Source: Fasciola hepatica (Eukaryota > Platyhelminthes > Trematoda > Plagiorchiida > Fasciolidae). From it: DNA of 64,000 nucleotides. Numbering within the stretch: position 1 is the first letter of the stretch; every line of letters starts with the position of its first letter. The notes under the pieces were generated by a model. That model did no database searches. It saw nothing but the letters and a program-made list of their open reading frames with translations, and had not been told where the DNA came from. Of this stretch, positions 46,791-58,879 are shown piece by piece. Made by a program: the position numbers and the translations under genes. The DNA lies in assembly GCA_948099385.1 (NCBI GenBank), contig CANUEZ040000024.1:20348001-20412000 (forward strand), read 5' to 3'.

Positions 46791-48370
46791 CTAATGGTAA
46801 TCAGTAACATACTTGTCACCTAAGGTGTGAATGTGTGAAAGCACAATATGCAGGTAATTGTTACTTTGAGCGGGAGTGCCATGGTAAAATTGAGTGTGTA
46901 CGTTTCCTTGATTTGAAGCTTGAAGTTCAGTGCTACATGACGGCCGACCAGTGGCCCCGAGCGGTCCGCCTCCACCCTTAAGAAGAATAACGCTCCGCAC
47001 ATCACGAGTCGGCATTTCACTGGTTGTCTTACCTTCCACCTTTTTTGTTACCTCATCGGAACTTACAACGGTTCCTCCTGCAACACCGCGGGTGCTCACT
47101 GGACATCATCGCTAAGTTACCGACATTGAAGTGTCTTTATTCTGTTTGACAACTTCGTCGGGTTCGTGAGATCGGTAAGCACTCCCACGACTGTCGCTTC
47201 CTAAATACCCTGGCCAGGTAATTTGCTTGTTTTCGCTTATTCAAGAAGCCAACTTAGAGACTTCTTGCACCCTGAAATCCAACATTTGGCCTCAATGCCA
47301 ACGAGCCTTTGGGGCAACCTGTGAATGAGTGAGGTCGCCCGATTGGACAGGAACCACAGGGGAAAATTTCAAGTTCTCTTCACCTCCTTCGTCAGGGTTT
47401 TTGGCACCTTATCATCCGGTGATTCTTGTTCAATTGGAAACCGCGAAATTCCTCTAGAATACCTGACTGAGCCCTCTCACTTTCGACCACGGTGACCGGC
47501 CTGTGAAGGGTTGAAAATCCACTGGATGCATAATGTAGCGGTTCGATTGATATTTTGGTTCCAAGGCGGAGCTTTCCATTGGTCATCCACCAAGATAGAC
47601 CTGTCGTCTGAGTATATGTCCCATAGTATACCCTTTCTGTTTTTGAAGCTTTATATGGCACGGAAGAAAGCGCCAGTTGCCATCGAGTGCGCTATTTCTA
47701 GGCCAACTGCTCGGAACTTCATGAAAGTCATGATAAATCCGTGGCCTTTTCCATCGTTCTCCCCTATATGATCCATAAGGGTCCGAAATAATGAAGTCCA
47801 GTGTCACTGAACGGCACAATCACGTGGTCTCCCTGCATTTCGGTGGCAGAGCCACATGCTACTTACCCACAGCATTCGCATGTTCTCTACATTGCACACA
47901 AAGTCAACTTGCTATTTTCACACTCGCCGTTCCTCTTGATATCCCGAACCACTTTCGAATGAAGCTTGTCAGGTGGCTTTCCTCGGCATGTCCCTCTGCA
48001 GCTTGCATGTGATGAATCAGTGGGTATATCACGGGTTGTCCATCGGGTGGTATTATGGATTGTTTCTCCTCAAGAATTGGATGCGAGTTAGTCAGTCCAC
48101 CACCTGCTGCTAGCAATCCATCTACTTCTGGGCTTAGAGTTTTTGAGTTGTGCTCGGGAAGTAATGTACCTCCTTGGTTCGTCCCAAGCTCTCCAGAACT
48201 CTGGATCTCTGTTTCTGCTTGTGTCATCTGAGAAAGTTCGTATCCTGCGGAGCGTAGCTCGTCCGAAGTTGCTGGACCCACAAGTACTCTGCTGAGATAA
48301 AGGAAATCTTTCCTGGATATCGAGTGCTTGAAAAACATGGTCAGTGGCATTAGCGAGCACAGCAAACCTT
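46791..48370 (-). pseudogene. Decayed BEL/Pao integrase
   Basis: Minus-strand pieces align in order with the integrase at 10539-12232. RSAGYELSQMTQAE, DGLLAAGGGLTNSHPILEEK and LIHHMQAAEGHAEESHLTSF (47904-48365) cover the region before and at the HHCC domain. SVTLDFIISDPYGS (about 47810) is the first catalytic segment. IYSDDRSILVDDQWK (about 47590) is the second. The tail has RDVRSVILLKGGG (about 46980). Stops and shifts are frequent. It belongs to the same lineage as the intact element. Confidence 0.8.
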
Positions 48371-49600
48371 TTCAAAAAGAAGCCCTAGTTAGCTGTGGTA
48401 GAACAAATATCAGTCAGGCAGAAACTACAGTGTTTACATTGCCTCTAATTTCCGTATCCGATGCAGGAGGGTTCCCAGTTCGTAAACAGGCCAGTTCGGT
48501 TTGAGCATGTGCAGGAATTTAGGCCCGCCCGCCCCCCGGCCCTGCCACCCGGAATTCTATGCATCTCTGGAATATAAGTCCGATGGGTTGTCGGCAGACT
48601 CATCATGCTGCCACCGACGTACCGTTGTTTAATCGTGTATCACCGTGAGCCCGTTGGCTTTGGAAGTGCTGAATCGACCCCTGACGTTACTGATGTGGTA
48701 AAGCACAGTTTCTGAATCTTTTCAGAACCTTGTAGGCCAGCTGGTGGAGTTGAAGCACCTCTTTGTCGCTTGCGCAGACTTAACAGCCGGCACAGCCGCA
48801 CTGCTTTCGAGACTTGCCATCGGGCCCCGTTCTTTTAGTATGTAATCACTTAAGTGGCTTCCCTGAAATGCACCCGTGCCGTCAAACACCACTCTCCACT
48901 TACTAGGCCCCTCATGTTTTGTTACTGTCTGAAGTGGGAAGTACCACTCATGCTCAAAATCCACCTTTCCTCTATACCGGGCACTAACTAGGCGTGGCCC
49001 TTGTGTACGTACCCGTCTATTATTAAAGAGTAGTTACCTAGAAATTCCGCATCATGGGCCAACTTCGTTCTCATGCCGTACAACCTGGCTTTGGCCGAAT
49101 CATAGTTATTCGAAAGACTGACAGTGGGACTCTCCAAAGGGGGTGCAATTTTATATTCCGCCCAAAAAGATTAGGTTACTGGCAACCATATACATAGCTC
49201 GTTTGTATTCTAACTAAAAAGAGGTTCTGGTGCATCCAAACAGCAGAAATCGGTTTTGTATGGCCGATTGATCTGTTCCTCTAACGGATCGATTTCCACC
49301 CCAATGTGACATGCCATCCTCAAGAAGGATTGTTCTTCGTCTATAGGGCCAGGGGAATCCATCCCAAAATCACCCTCCGAGGAATAGGGCTTTTTTCCTC
49401 CACGGCATCTTTGTTCTGAAGCTCTAAGTGCTTCTGGAACGTCGGTACATATAAAAGTTCTTAGGCCCGAATCTTTCCGATTCTGCCTCTCGACACCACG
49501 TAGATGAAGCCAAGAGAACACGCCCACTTCTAAGCAGCACTTAACTGCTTGAAGTGAAAAGGCTATCACCAAAGAAGGCTTGTCATAAATTCACATCATC
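48371..49600 (-). pseudogene. Decayed BEL/Pao RT region with a large internal deletion
   Basis: The frame 48722-48964 reads WYFPLQTVTKHEGPSKWRVV, then FDGTGAFQGSHLSDYILKER (RT finger) and runs directly into SSAAVPAVKSAQATKRCFN, which corresponds to the end of RNase H in the intact element (LSAAVLAVRVVQAVKRCFD). About 330 codons, including the YVDD palm and most of RNase H, are therefore missing. Upstream, 49210-49572 holds PIDEEQSFLRMACHIGVEID, resembling the segment between protease and RT. Confidence 0.75.
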
Positions 49601-50880
49601 ACTTCTTAACATTGAGTTCGGTAGCATCCCCGTCATTCCCAAGTTCAAAGGAGTGGTCCTATTTAAGTTCGAAATAGGAAGTTAGCACACAGATCTTCAG
49701 TATCACCAGTCCCATAAGGCCCTTTGTATCAGAGTCACTTCGGACCCAATGTTCAGCACAGAGTAGGTCTCCAGAGATCTCCCGGTCCGTCGACTGCTAC
49801 TGGTGACACACCTAGGCTGACACGACTTTCCGGCCTAAGAGTAGCCGCAAAATTATTAGGTCCCTTGGCCAGGTTTTCCTGCGTCACCAGTACCCAGCCT
49901 ATCCACCTGCAGCCCCTGCTTTGAAACATGCCTAACTCGGTTGGTAAATTGCTTCCGCACACCACTCAATGCAGAGTAGGGCCACCTCTGACAATCTGAT
50001 GTTTAACACGCGTTGGAAACAGGACAATTGACAGACAGATGTTCCTACTTGAGACACGAAAAACAGGCCTCGATTCCTCTAAGAAATGTAAGCGACCGGG
50101 TATATCGCGAGACAAGAAATGTTGACTTTCCTCAAGTGTGTGTATCCCGCTGCATACGAAGCATCTATCAGCTGCAACCATCAATGAATTGCTCAGTCCT
50201 CAGTTGAACAGTGTCATTTCTGGGTGCTGACTTTGTACGTAGTTCTTCCTATCGGATGACCGCAAATACCCTCGAGCTATCGGCAGTCAGTTTACTAAAC
50301 TCACACCGGGCAATCAGTACTCCTTTGTAAATTAGTTACCGCAGATCTTAGAAACTGGGCTCATCTCCCTCTTAAAAATATCATCAGAGGTCCTCGCCTA
50401 CAAAACCTGCAGACGCTTTGGTAGCGTTTGAATTTGTTCCTTGGTCTGCAGTGAGTTAGGCTCCGACAGGCAATTCACCTGCGCGAGCGCTACTTCACAA
50501 TGAAGCCCTTTCAATGACAACTTGGTCAAAGCAACTGAATCCGCCACCGGAGGCCTCGAATCTTGCGGTAAGCCGTTAGTCAGTGAGCGAGCCACTGCGG
50601 GATCTTGTCCATACAAATACTGCAAAATTTCCCTAGCCCTATTGTGTGCCATTCTTATAGGCTCAATGACATATTCTAGAATCGTATCCTTTGCCCGTCT
50701 CTTGCAGTGATGCATCACATAAAGCAGGCGCTGGTCATCTTCCCAACCTCTATCCTTGAAGTAGTTTTAAACTACTTCAAAAACCTCCAGTAGTGGAGGA
50801 ACAGCTCGAAGGTGACCCCAGTTCCGCTCTGTGTAGATACAAAAGACAATTCACTGGAGGTTTTGCCATTGGAATCACGA
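49601..50880 (-). pseudogene. Decayed BEL/Pao Gag
   Basis: QRLLYVMHHCKRRAKDTILE and RAREILQYLYGQDPAVARSL (50398-50750) match the Gag core of the intact element (QRLLYLTHYCRGRAREAI, RARKILRDLFGQPFKVARNL). CFVCSGIHTLEESQHF (about 50150) matches the first zinc-knuckle region, with the second knuckle eroded. The upstream end and LTR are not recognisable. Confidence 0.75.
50756..50780. repeat. 12-bp perfect palindrome
   Basis: TTGAAGTAGTTT, one T, then AAACTACTTCAA. It lies at the 5' end of the recognisable Gag remnant, within sequence that corresponds to coding DNA in the intact element. Confidence 0.85.
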
Positions 50881-53039
50881 GTGTCGTTGGTGGCGCATCG
50901 CTCTGAAAGTGGCATTCACCCAGGCACCAAGATAGATGTGCCATTTCCATTACTCCACCTTTGACTGCTTTAAGTGACTAGGGTTTCTTCTTCCTAGGCG
51001 AGTGCCAAAAGTAACTTCTCCATTTCCGTCTCATTCCTCACCTCGAGCAGCTTAAATCGCCTGTCTTACTCTACCTAATTCGTAACCCTCTTTTCTTTCA
51101 ACTCAGAAAAACAACGGATCAGTTTCGGCTCTGTGGGATACCGAACTAATCCCAGAAAAACCTGGCAAACTAGAGCCTGAGCAGGAAACGTGACCAACAC
51201 CTACGGGCGAAAGGATTCGATTTACCAGCAGAGTAAAGTCTTTTCATTCGGAACGACGTTGAAGAGTCGCTGACCAATTTTATTTCTCGGCGGTTGCCAA
51301 GGTTATCGAGTATTGCAAAGTTCAGCCAACCGAAAGCATGAACTAGGAGCAGGGACACATTATAGCACAACTCTAGACAAAGTCAATTCCAAATAGCTGC
51401 TTTACTATGTATAAAAATTAAGCAATTTTATAATAGACAAACTCCAATAGTGTTCCCTCCGGGTTCTTTTGCTCTCGAAATTGAACAACATATTAAAATT
51501 TGCAGCTAAATTACAGCAAAAGATCATGAACAGGAAAATAAATGGCCGAATACAGTCACAACAAAGTCCAAAATGAGCGAATAAAGCCCGAGGCTACTGT
51601 GAGGATTCGATTTGTGACAAGTATTGAGTGCAATAGAACAAATAATCGGAATTCCTGTAACCGTAGTTTAGACAAATGGAAAGATGTTTGCAAAACGAAA
51701 GTTTCGCAAAGAAACGGGGTCTTCTCGAACTGCGTTTTAAGATTCCTCGGACTGATGGAGAGTAATTCATTTTATTTGCCTCCATTTGTAGAGATAATGA
51801 ATAAGGGCTACAGAACTGGAAATCCAAAGTCGGCTGCAATATTGCTAAACGCTCCATCAGTGGTCCTGAGAAAATTCCAGTGCCAAAAAGAACAGACAGA
51901 TCTTTCTGATTGTCTAAAAGTTCTTTTGAAAGAGAAATCCAAAACCCTCGGATAAACTAAGATACTGGAGAAATGACAACTCAGCTGGATGGGGAGTAGT
52001 GCATTGGGTGCCAGTAGGGGTTGCAATAGCCAGAAAAGCATTTATTCCCGCAGCAGAGTGTCCTTCAAAGAAGACCGAAGATATTTCCAAAGTTTCAAAT
52101 TGTGACAATATTTGCTTTCTTTTGTAGCTGCCAAACGTGTATATGAATATTCGCGGCGGGTTACGGCTTGTAAAGACGAGTGCGGAGCAAGTCGTAATCC
52201 CAAAGAGTTTGAAATCCAGAGCATGGTAATCAGTAGAAAACTGGGCCACTGGTTTTGACCATATTCACACCTCCAGCACTACACCGCAGTCGCTATCCCG
52301 CCCAGGTTCTAAAGGCGAAAGCGGTGGAAAATCGGAAGTAAAGTAAAGGTCATTTTATGAGGCAGGGAATAATCACAAAAATACCTGTGAACACGAATTT
52401 TTACCTGAGGAAAGTTTCTGCTTCCGCAAGCAGATCAAGCAAACAAAACCTCTCAACGTAACAGCCAAAAACAAGTCTGGAGCAAGCAAAGACATCAGCG
52501 TTCACGCCACGAGCCATTAACTAAAACTGAACCGTGTAAAACGAAACTGAAGTAGAGCTGTCAGTTTCGCTATTACAGGAAATGTCAAGACACGGCTGAA
52601 AAGACTTTCCAAAACGTACAGGGAGACAGCAATGTTCAGAACGCGATCTGTGCCAGCGCAGAAATCAACCTATTTAGGAACAACGCTGTAGTAATCATCC
52701 AGAAACCGTTGTACAGAAAGCAATGGAACAGAAGATTTTCAGTTTCCCATGATTTAACACTGGCAACCAGACTTCTCTTGAGCGATGCGGGCGGCTTCAT
52801 ATTTGATCCTCCTTACAGCTGCCGTCTTTTTCACTTTCCTTACAAATACACCGGAGTTCGTAGGAAGTATAGAAGTATCACTGCGCACCCCTAGCCTCAG
52901 GACTCCAGATATGGTTGCATCCTCGTCATTCTTAACGATAGCCCTACGCGAGCATGGGCCAGCAGGCAAAGGGCTTCTCTCAATGACCAGTGTATTCCTA
53001 GAGTCATCCTCGTTTCTTCAGTCAGGTCACTGACAGTGG
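50881..53039. other. Unassigned AT-rich stretch
   Basis: The longest frame is 51542-51955 (+), 137 codons, beginning at an ATG and lysine-rich, with no recognisable domain and no sign of splice-flanked conservation. I cannot tell whether it is a host exon. Frames at 52709-53115 on both strands show no clear motif. Confidence 0.35.
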
Positions 53040-54290
53040 GCAAGGGAATAGCCTCTATAGTACTTTTTGAATAAGTTAAAGGGATTTGACCGAGTACCAC
53101 ACCCACGCTATTCACTAATATCTAACCTCTTGGCACAACTGACTCCTTACGGACATGGATCACTTACTTATCTGATAGCTATCAAGTGTTCCGGTAAAGC
53201 TGCCCTATTGTAAGCGCAGATCGGCCACAAGCCTTGTCACACAGGTAGCGTCCGTGGCTCTCAGCTGTACCCCAACTACTTAGAAGGCACTTTATTCTCA
53301 GTGGTTCATGGTGCTCCATTTCCTTTCCATGACAGCATTAAGACTGTTCACTTCTTCAAACCCGACTTCCTCGTTTTTGCTCTTGCCAACAGTTCTGAAC
53401 ATTCTTCTGAGCTAGATATATGGCATAGTAAGCAGGCTGTTGACAGCCATGATGTTCGATAAATGTAAGTGTAAGATCCTATTGATGCACTTACTGAGCC
53501 CTTGCGCTCAGGGAGTTTTCGGGGTTTTTGTCTTTTGCAGATCGAACACAATCAACCCCCACGGAAGGCACTGATTCTTGCATACCTCAGTAGTGCTCAA
53601 CTTTTCCGGCTCACTAGTGTGGGGTGCTTACACGCAAGTGCAGCCCACTTCCAGGATCTCTAACCATTAGTGATTCATCCATTGGCAGCGGAAGAATCGG
53701 TGGAGACCTCGAATCAAACCATTCTTGCACTTTTAGTTTTGCCGAATATTTGGCCCCACAAGATGCGAGGGCTAGTAAGCGCACAGCTCTAATACTTTGC
53801 ACCACTCAACTTAGCGGCTGCATTATTGTGACCACAAATCTCATGTCAGATCTTCAATCGAGTACTGCTCTCTAATCGTCGCCGGTATGCCCAAGTCAGA
53901 CAGAATGAGTATCAAATCCGTCCAATGAAGATTTACTGAGCGACACCTTGGACGAACTTCAAACCTGATTTTTTCAAAACAAATATTTTTCTTGATTTTA
54001 ACTTTGTGGCTTCTCCTATGAAACTGGGTCCCACGTTTCTGCGTAACACTCTCCGTAACCGGTCATATAATTCTCATCCATCACATTGGACACCTGTTAC
54101 TACTTATCTACTGCGTTCAGTTTACTTCGGATCAGTTCACATCAAACCGGCTGTGGCCGAGGCCAGTCGAGTGTTTAGGTATCTTTCGGCTGTACACAAC
54201 TGGGCCAAAACTTATCACTGCGAATTCCCTAAGCCTTTCCTGTCTGCTCAGTTCGATAGAACCTTCGTCCGGTCCAGTTTTGCTTAAAGA
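53040..54290 (+). pseudogene. LINE family B-like RT remnant
   Basis: KGFDRVPHPRYSLISNLLA (AFD palm strand, about 53080), LFSVVHGAPFPFHDSIKTVH (about 53300; FADD reads FHDS), FLVFALANSSEHSSELD (about 53370), SDSSIGSGRIGGDLESNHSC and TFSFAEYLAPQDARASKRTA (53660-53800). The order matches the RT palm and thumb of family B. Several stops. The tail to 54290 is less certain. Confidence 0.72.
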
Positions 54291-54539
54291 AACCATGGAA
54301 GCATCTTCTCACTTTCCAGGCTAGAGACAACCGTTACGTGGGCTTTGCTTTGGAAACACCAAGTCCTGCTTTGGTCTGCAGGATGCCTAACCCAATTTCA
54401 CTCCCGATGTTCCCATTCGGCCCTTGAAGTCTTCCCCTTAGAAGATCTCTTCCCACTTAACGTCTAGCATTGTTTAGAGGGATTCCGCATCTTTCAAGCT
54501 TACCAGCACTTCTTTCAGGCGGTTCCACCTTCCATTTAC
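54291..54539. other. Short unassigned spacer between opposing LINE remnants
   Basis: No motif seen; probably the 3' untranslated region of the minus-strand family A LINE. Confidence 0.3.
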
Positions 54540-55830
54540 CCTATGCAAAATGTTTTCCCCAACTTCAGTTGATCGCGCCCTTCATAGTTTTGTGTCTTTT
54601 CCTCTAGTCTCCTTAGAGGGAGCCATCATAACATTATCTGCTTTTATTTCCTTCAAACCCTTCATAATTTTAAAGGCTTCAACGAGGTCTCCTAGTTTTT
54701 CCAGTGGAAATAACCATATGTTGTGTAGCCTCCAGCTGTAGGTCCCCCTCCGTCGAAGATCCACCATTCCAGTGGCTAGCCGCTGGACTTTTCGAGGAAG
54801 GTTGCCCAATCCTGCCCGCAGTATTCGAGGTGGGGCCTCAATACCGCTTTTTACAGGGGCAAGAACAAACCTGCTTTTTTGAAGGAAATGGTCTGTCTGA
54901 GTCTGAGGGGCTCTGGGCGAGCTCCAAGGGTAGCCAGCCCGCTCTGCTCAGCATATCTGAAGCTTGAAGCCATGGCAACACCCAAGTTTTTATCTGTCGC
55001 ACAGCACCAATCGTGGACGGTCCGTCCTCCTTTGTTACGGTTAGACTCGCCGGTGCTCTGTCCGGGAGATGAGTTTACCGCCGCTGTAAGGCATATCCCA
55101 TATGCTCGCTCAGTTGTGCACCTGCTCAATATTACTGACTGGTAACTCCCGTGATCCTCAAATCGTCTCTAAACTTGAAACACGGAGCTTTAGTGCTTCA
55201 ACCAAGTCATTTATATGGAGGAGGAAAAAAGTGGTCCCACTACTGCTCCGTGAGGAGCATCTCCTGTCACAATAACTGGCTCTGACTTTGCGCCTCCAAC
55301 CCTAAAGTAAAACTTCTTGCCAGTCAGGAAGCCAGCTATCTTACTATACAGCTGTCCGTCGACCCCATGGATCCTATGTTTACTCGGTAGTAGTCCGTGA
55401 TTCAGTGGGCTCGAGGCCTTGTTAATATCTAGGTAGCGAAATTTAACTACATCTGTTTCATCCGGTCGAGCCTTGACATCATCCAAGAACCCAAGAAGGT
55501 CTGGCAGAGATGAGCATACCATAAATCCCATGGTCTATCCCGGTAAGCGACTAATCTCCTGCCTGCAGACGTGCTCTTTTACAAGTTTCTCCAAGCCCTC
55601 CGCGAAGGATACAACCGAAGCTCACAGTCTGTAGTTTTGCTCCTCTGAGTACGGCCCATTTTCTTGGACGGACACTACTGACGTTTCCTTCCAGTCGGCT
55701 GTCAGAACACCATGTTTGACAGTTGCACAAAACAGCGAGCAGGCAGGCCTGCTTACTTCAGCCGTCAATGGTTGGATAATGGTTGGGTGTATGCAATCTG
55801 CCCCCTCCGACTTATTCATGCTCAACCTTT
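54540..55830 (-). pseudogene. LINE family A reverse transcriptase
   Basis: Minus strand: KSEGADCIHPTIIQPLTAEV (55622-55825; finger), LDDVKARPDETDVVKFRYLD then INKASSPLNH (AFD strand decayed), GVDGQLYSKIAGFLTGKKFY and GDAPHGAVVGPL (55211-55531), ISFKKAGLFLPL (about 54860) and, at the C-terminus, EKLGDLVEAFKIMKGLKEIK (54582-54809). The same modules occur at 1-1862. The catalytic FADD is not recognisable. It follows endonuclease and ORF1 pieces upstream, so an almost full-length element once lay here. Confidence 0.8.
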
Positions 55831-57200
55831 TTCGGCGTTATTTTCGTCGCCTCCAACTCTTTGGATACGTGTGGCTTTTCAATCTCCTTTATTAAGCCTT
55901 TTGAAGTCTCCTGATGCCGCCGGTCACCTTGGTATACAATTCCAAAGCATTTACTAAATGCCTCAGCTCAGCTTTGATCTTTGCAGGCACCTCTGCCATC
56001 GCCAATACCAATGTCCCGACTCCCACTCTAAGGAAAACTTTTTATTGAGCACAACAAAATACCTCTCGTTTTTTTCTAGGCCGCTTTTCTCAACGCAAAC
56101 TCGAAATTTCCTTTTACTCATTTATGAACCCTGAAGGGTGAGTTTCCTCACTAGGCGTATTTAGGACACTTTCTCTCGCCCAAGACTGCTTTAAACTTCT
56201 GTCATCTTTTACCTCTTTTTGGATACTTTTTCCAGCCGCTGCAATCTACTACCGACGATTATTCTTGTGCTTGATTCCCGGCAGAGGGGCAAACTTTTAC
56301 TACAAAGTCAGCAGACCTTGTTTATTTTCTGCTCATTTTCTTCCACCGGCGAATTTCATCATCTACTCCCGAGTCCAATTCGCCTGCCTCCGTAATCAGT
56401 TCAACAGCACCGATCTGCCCAAATTCCTACTCGGTTTCTCTATGACCATGGAATACTTGAAGCGGAGTGTAAAATTCATCGTCACATGGTAACTGTCGCC
56501 CGAAAGAGCATGAATGCTGACCCTGTCTACGTTACTTTCACACTTAGTGATCACCAGGTGTCGAAGGGGTGATTGCCTTCCCATTCTGTATCCGGTCCTT
56601 TTCCCTATTTATTGGAATAGGGTTTTCCCGCGGAGTCGCTCCCACGAATACAGCTTTCCGTGTAACATTCCACTTACTGCAGGTTGGAATCCCCGGAAAT
56701 AAGCATTGCATTTCCCCCGCCTCTAACTGTTCCGGTGCCTAATCTATTCTTTTGTCCTCCCGTGCTTCCTAGCTTGGACTCTTGTACACACTTGAACTGC
56801 AGATCTTCCATGGGCCTCTTGACAATGACGGCACGCAGCTGCTTGTTTGGTACAAGTGGTCTGACCTCTGATCCCATGTGAACTTAATCCTCTCTAATGA
56901 GACGTTTTGCACCGCTGCCCACCGTCTCCCCCATCTGTCTTTTCTGGATACGGTCACTTTCAGACGACCACTTTTCCGATACTGGAACCACTACGGTGCC
57001 CTTGCTTTCAGCCTGTCCTTTCCATTCCGCCCGTTTGTTTATAGTGCTAGAAGAATTAGTGGTTAACACTACCATTGCCCTTCCCAGCGGAATGTTCCCG
57101 CCCTCTAATTTTGTCCCATCCCGGGCGGAGCACTCAAGTGACTGCTTAGCTTTTTGAATTCAGTGTACTGGACGTCAGGATTCTTGTTTCTTTGTAAACC
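55831..57200 (-). pseudogene. LINE family A endonuclease and linker
   Basis: NAMLISGDSNLQ (about 56690) corresponds to the GDFN motif. MGRQSPLRHLVITKCESNVD then LSGDSYHVTMNFTLRF (56396-56584) corresponds to the end of APE endonucleases (usual PS.LDL..T..., GSSDH..L), with the His-bearing motif altered. The region 55831-56400 is a poorly kept linker. The N-terminal half of the domain is too decayed to trace. Confidence 0.62.
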
Positions 57201-57207
57201 TTTTAAC

Positions 57208-58060
57208 TCACCAGCTCGGTTCCTTTGTACTCCCCATCGGCGTCAGAATTTCCTTCTTCTTCGTCGTCCGTTCGAGTAGCCCCTCAGGGAGCGACCTAGG
57301 CTGGTTACCGTACTCCCGCGAGCAGCTTTCCCGTAAGCCTTCCTCCACCATATATCTGATTTCAGCCGCTGCCTCGTGGCAAAGTCCCTGAGGCAGTGAT
57401 CTTCTTCCCAAAGTTTTATTTTCACATAGGCCGCTGACTTCTCCACCTGCAAACATTTGTTCCTTTTTGCATTCTGAACCCACTTGCTTTATTGTTCTCA
57501 CCCTTGAGACATCTGATACGACGAGGTATCTACCCCTTTCGCCATGAAAGACATCACCTGTTTGTGCTGGAAGCTGTTTCTTCGTGTTATATTCCCTAAG
57601 TTGCACCACAATCGACCGAGCTGTGAGCATCTGCTGCCCTGATTTCAGCCGCCATCTAGTTCCCATTCTGTGAGCCCTTCCTAGCCCTGTCGTATGGCTT
57701 ATCCCCCTCGGCCCGAGGATGTCCCTGGCCCTCCGTTGGTTCAAATCTCTCCATTCTTGGCTTCCCTTATCATGGGATTCTCCTTGTTAACATAGAGCAC
57801 GGTTCTATACCACAGCTAAGGCAGCCCCCTTTCAGCTTCACCGCGGCTGTTCCATTTTGAGGTCTTCAGGTTTGCCTTGAAGCCCCTCAATGTTTCCTTA
57901 CCCTCGCAGTCCACGCCACTGGCCATCACGGTTTTCATCTTTCTAGTTTTTGGTCGGGCTGGTAGTCCCCTCGCCAATATCTTCTCAACTAGTTTTGATG
58001 CACGGGTCTAATTTTCTTGGCTTTTCGGTCCTCTTTTTTGGTTTGATCTCTTCTGCCTTA
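57208..58060 (-). pseudogene. LINE family A ORF1 (RNA-binding protein)
   Basis: A 178-codon minus-strand frame. ARDILGPRGISHTTGLGRAH, RMGTRWRLKSGQQMLTARSI and VVQLREYNTKKQL fit the RRM-like and C-terminal domain of LINE ORF1 proteins (usual I.RAHR.G....RPI.V.F..Y..K). Upstream to about 58060, charged segments such as NIEGLQGKPEDLKMEQPR suggest the preceding coiled coil. The frame then shifts to KLWEEDHCLRDFATRQRLKS. It would bind and package the element RNA. Confidence 0.65.
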
Positions 58061-58879
58061 CAGACTGGTTTTCCTACCATTTCATTATAGATGCGTTTTG
58101 CAGCTTCATTCCCCAGTTAACTTTTGGAACCAACTGGCAGTCTCACAAGTTTCGTTATTTTCTTTACCATTTTGTTCGAAAAGCTGGATCGGTACGCCCG
58201 CTTTGCAGCATTCCGAAAAGAATGCGTACTCATTCAATCAAAATATTGCGACTGTACACCGAGTAATGTTCTTCCTTGAGACACCAGTAACTTGCGTGTC
58301 CCCAACTCTTAAAATCGTTGCAGGCAATTCCTTTTCTCACTCGCTTCCCTTAAACCTTTGGCAAGCATGGTCTTCGTACGCCCGCCACAGTGGTTTTAAA
58401 CTGGTGTGCTCAAAACTTAGACAAAAGCCTTACTTGCAAAAAAAACGGGCCTGGAGAATTGAAGTACTTAGAGGTTTTGAGTAACACGGACGCGGTATCT
58501 GTGAACTGCTCTAAACATTTCATACAAACAGACCCGCAGCTATCAATTAAACACTAAAGATTGTTGAATCCAAAAGGAGCAGCGGCGAGATTCAAACAGA
58601 ATTTGAAGGTATAGCTAGTCACAGGATTCCTGCCTTCTCAGCCCATGGCACCAATATATTTCTGCATTCCCCCTTGTTTATCACAGTGAGTTAAAACGTG
58701 GCATGGGCTATAGCTAGATGTATGCAGCTCCATTTCTAACAAGTGGTATACAAGTGCACAGGATAAGTTTCTCACCGCCACCCAAACATCAATGCATCTC
58801 AACTCAAGCCAACCGACAAACAGGCCTACGTGATGAGACTGGACTTATAAACCATGCAAGTACCAGCGATGCTTGACAA
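58061..58879. other. Unassigned stretch
   Basis: Frame 58098-58484 (+), 128 codons, has no recognisable motif. It may hold the 5' part of one of the flanking LINEs. Confidence 0.3.
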
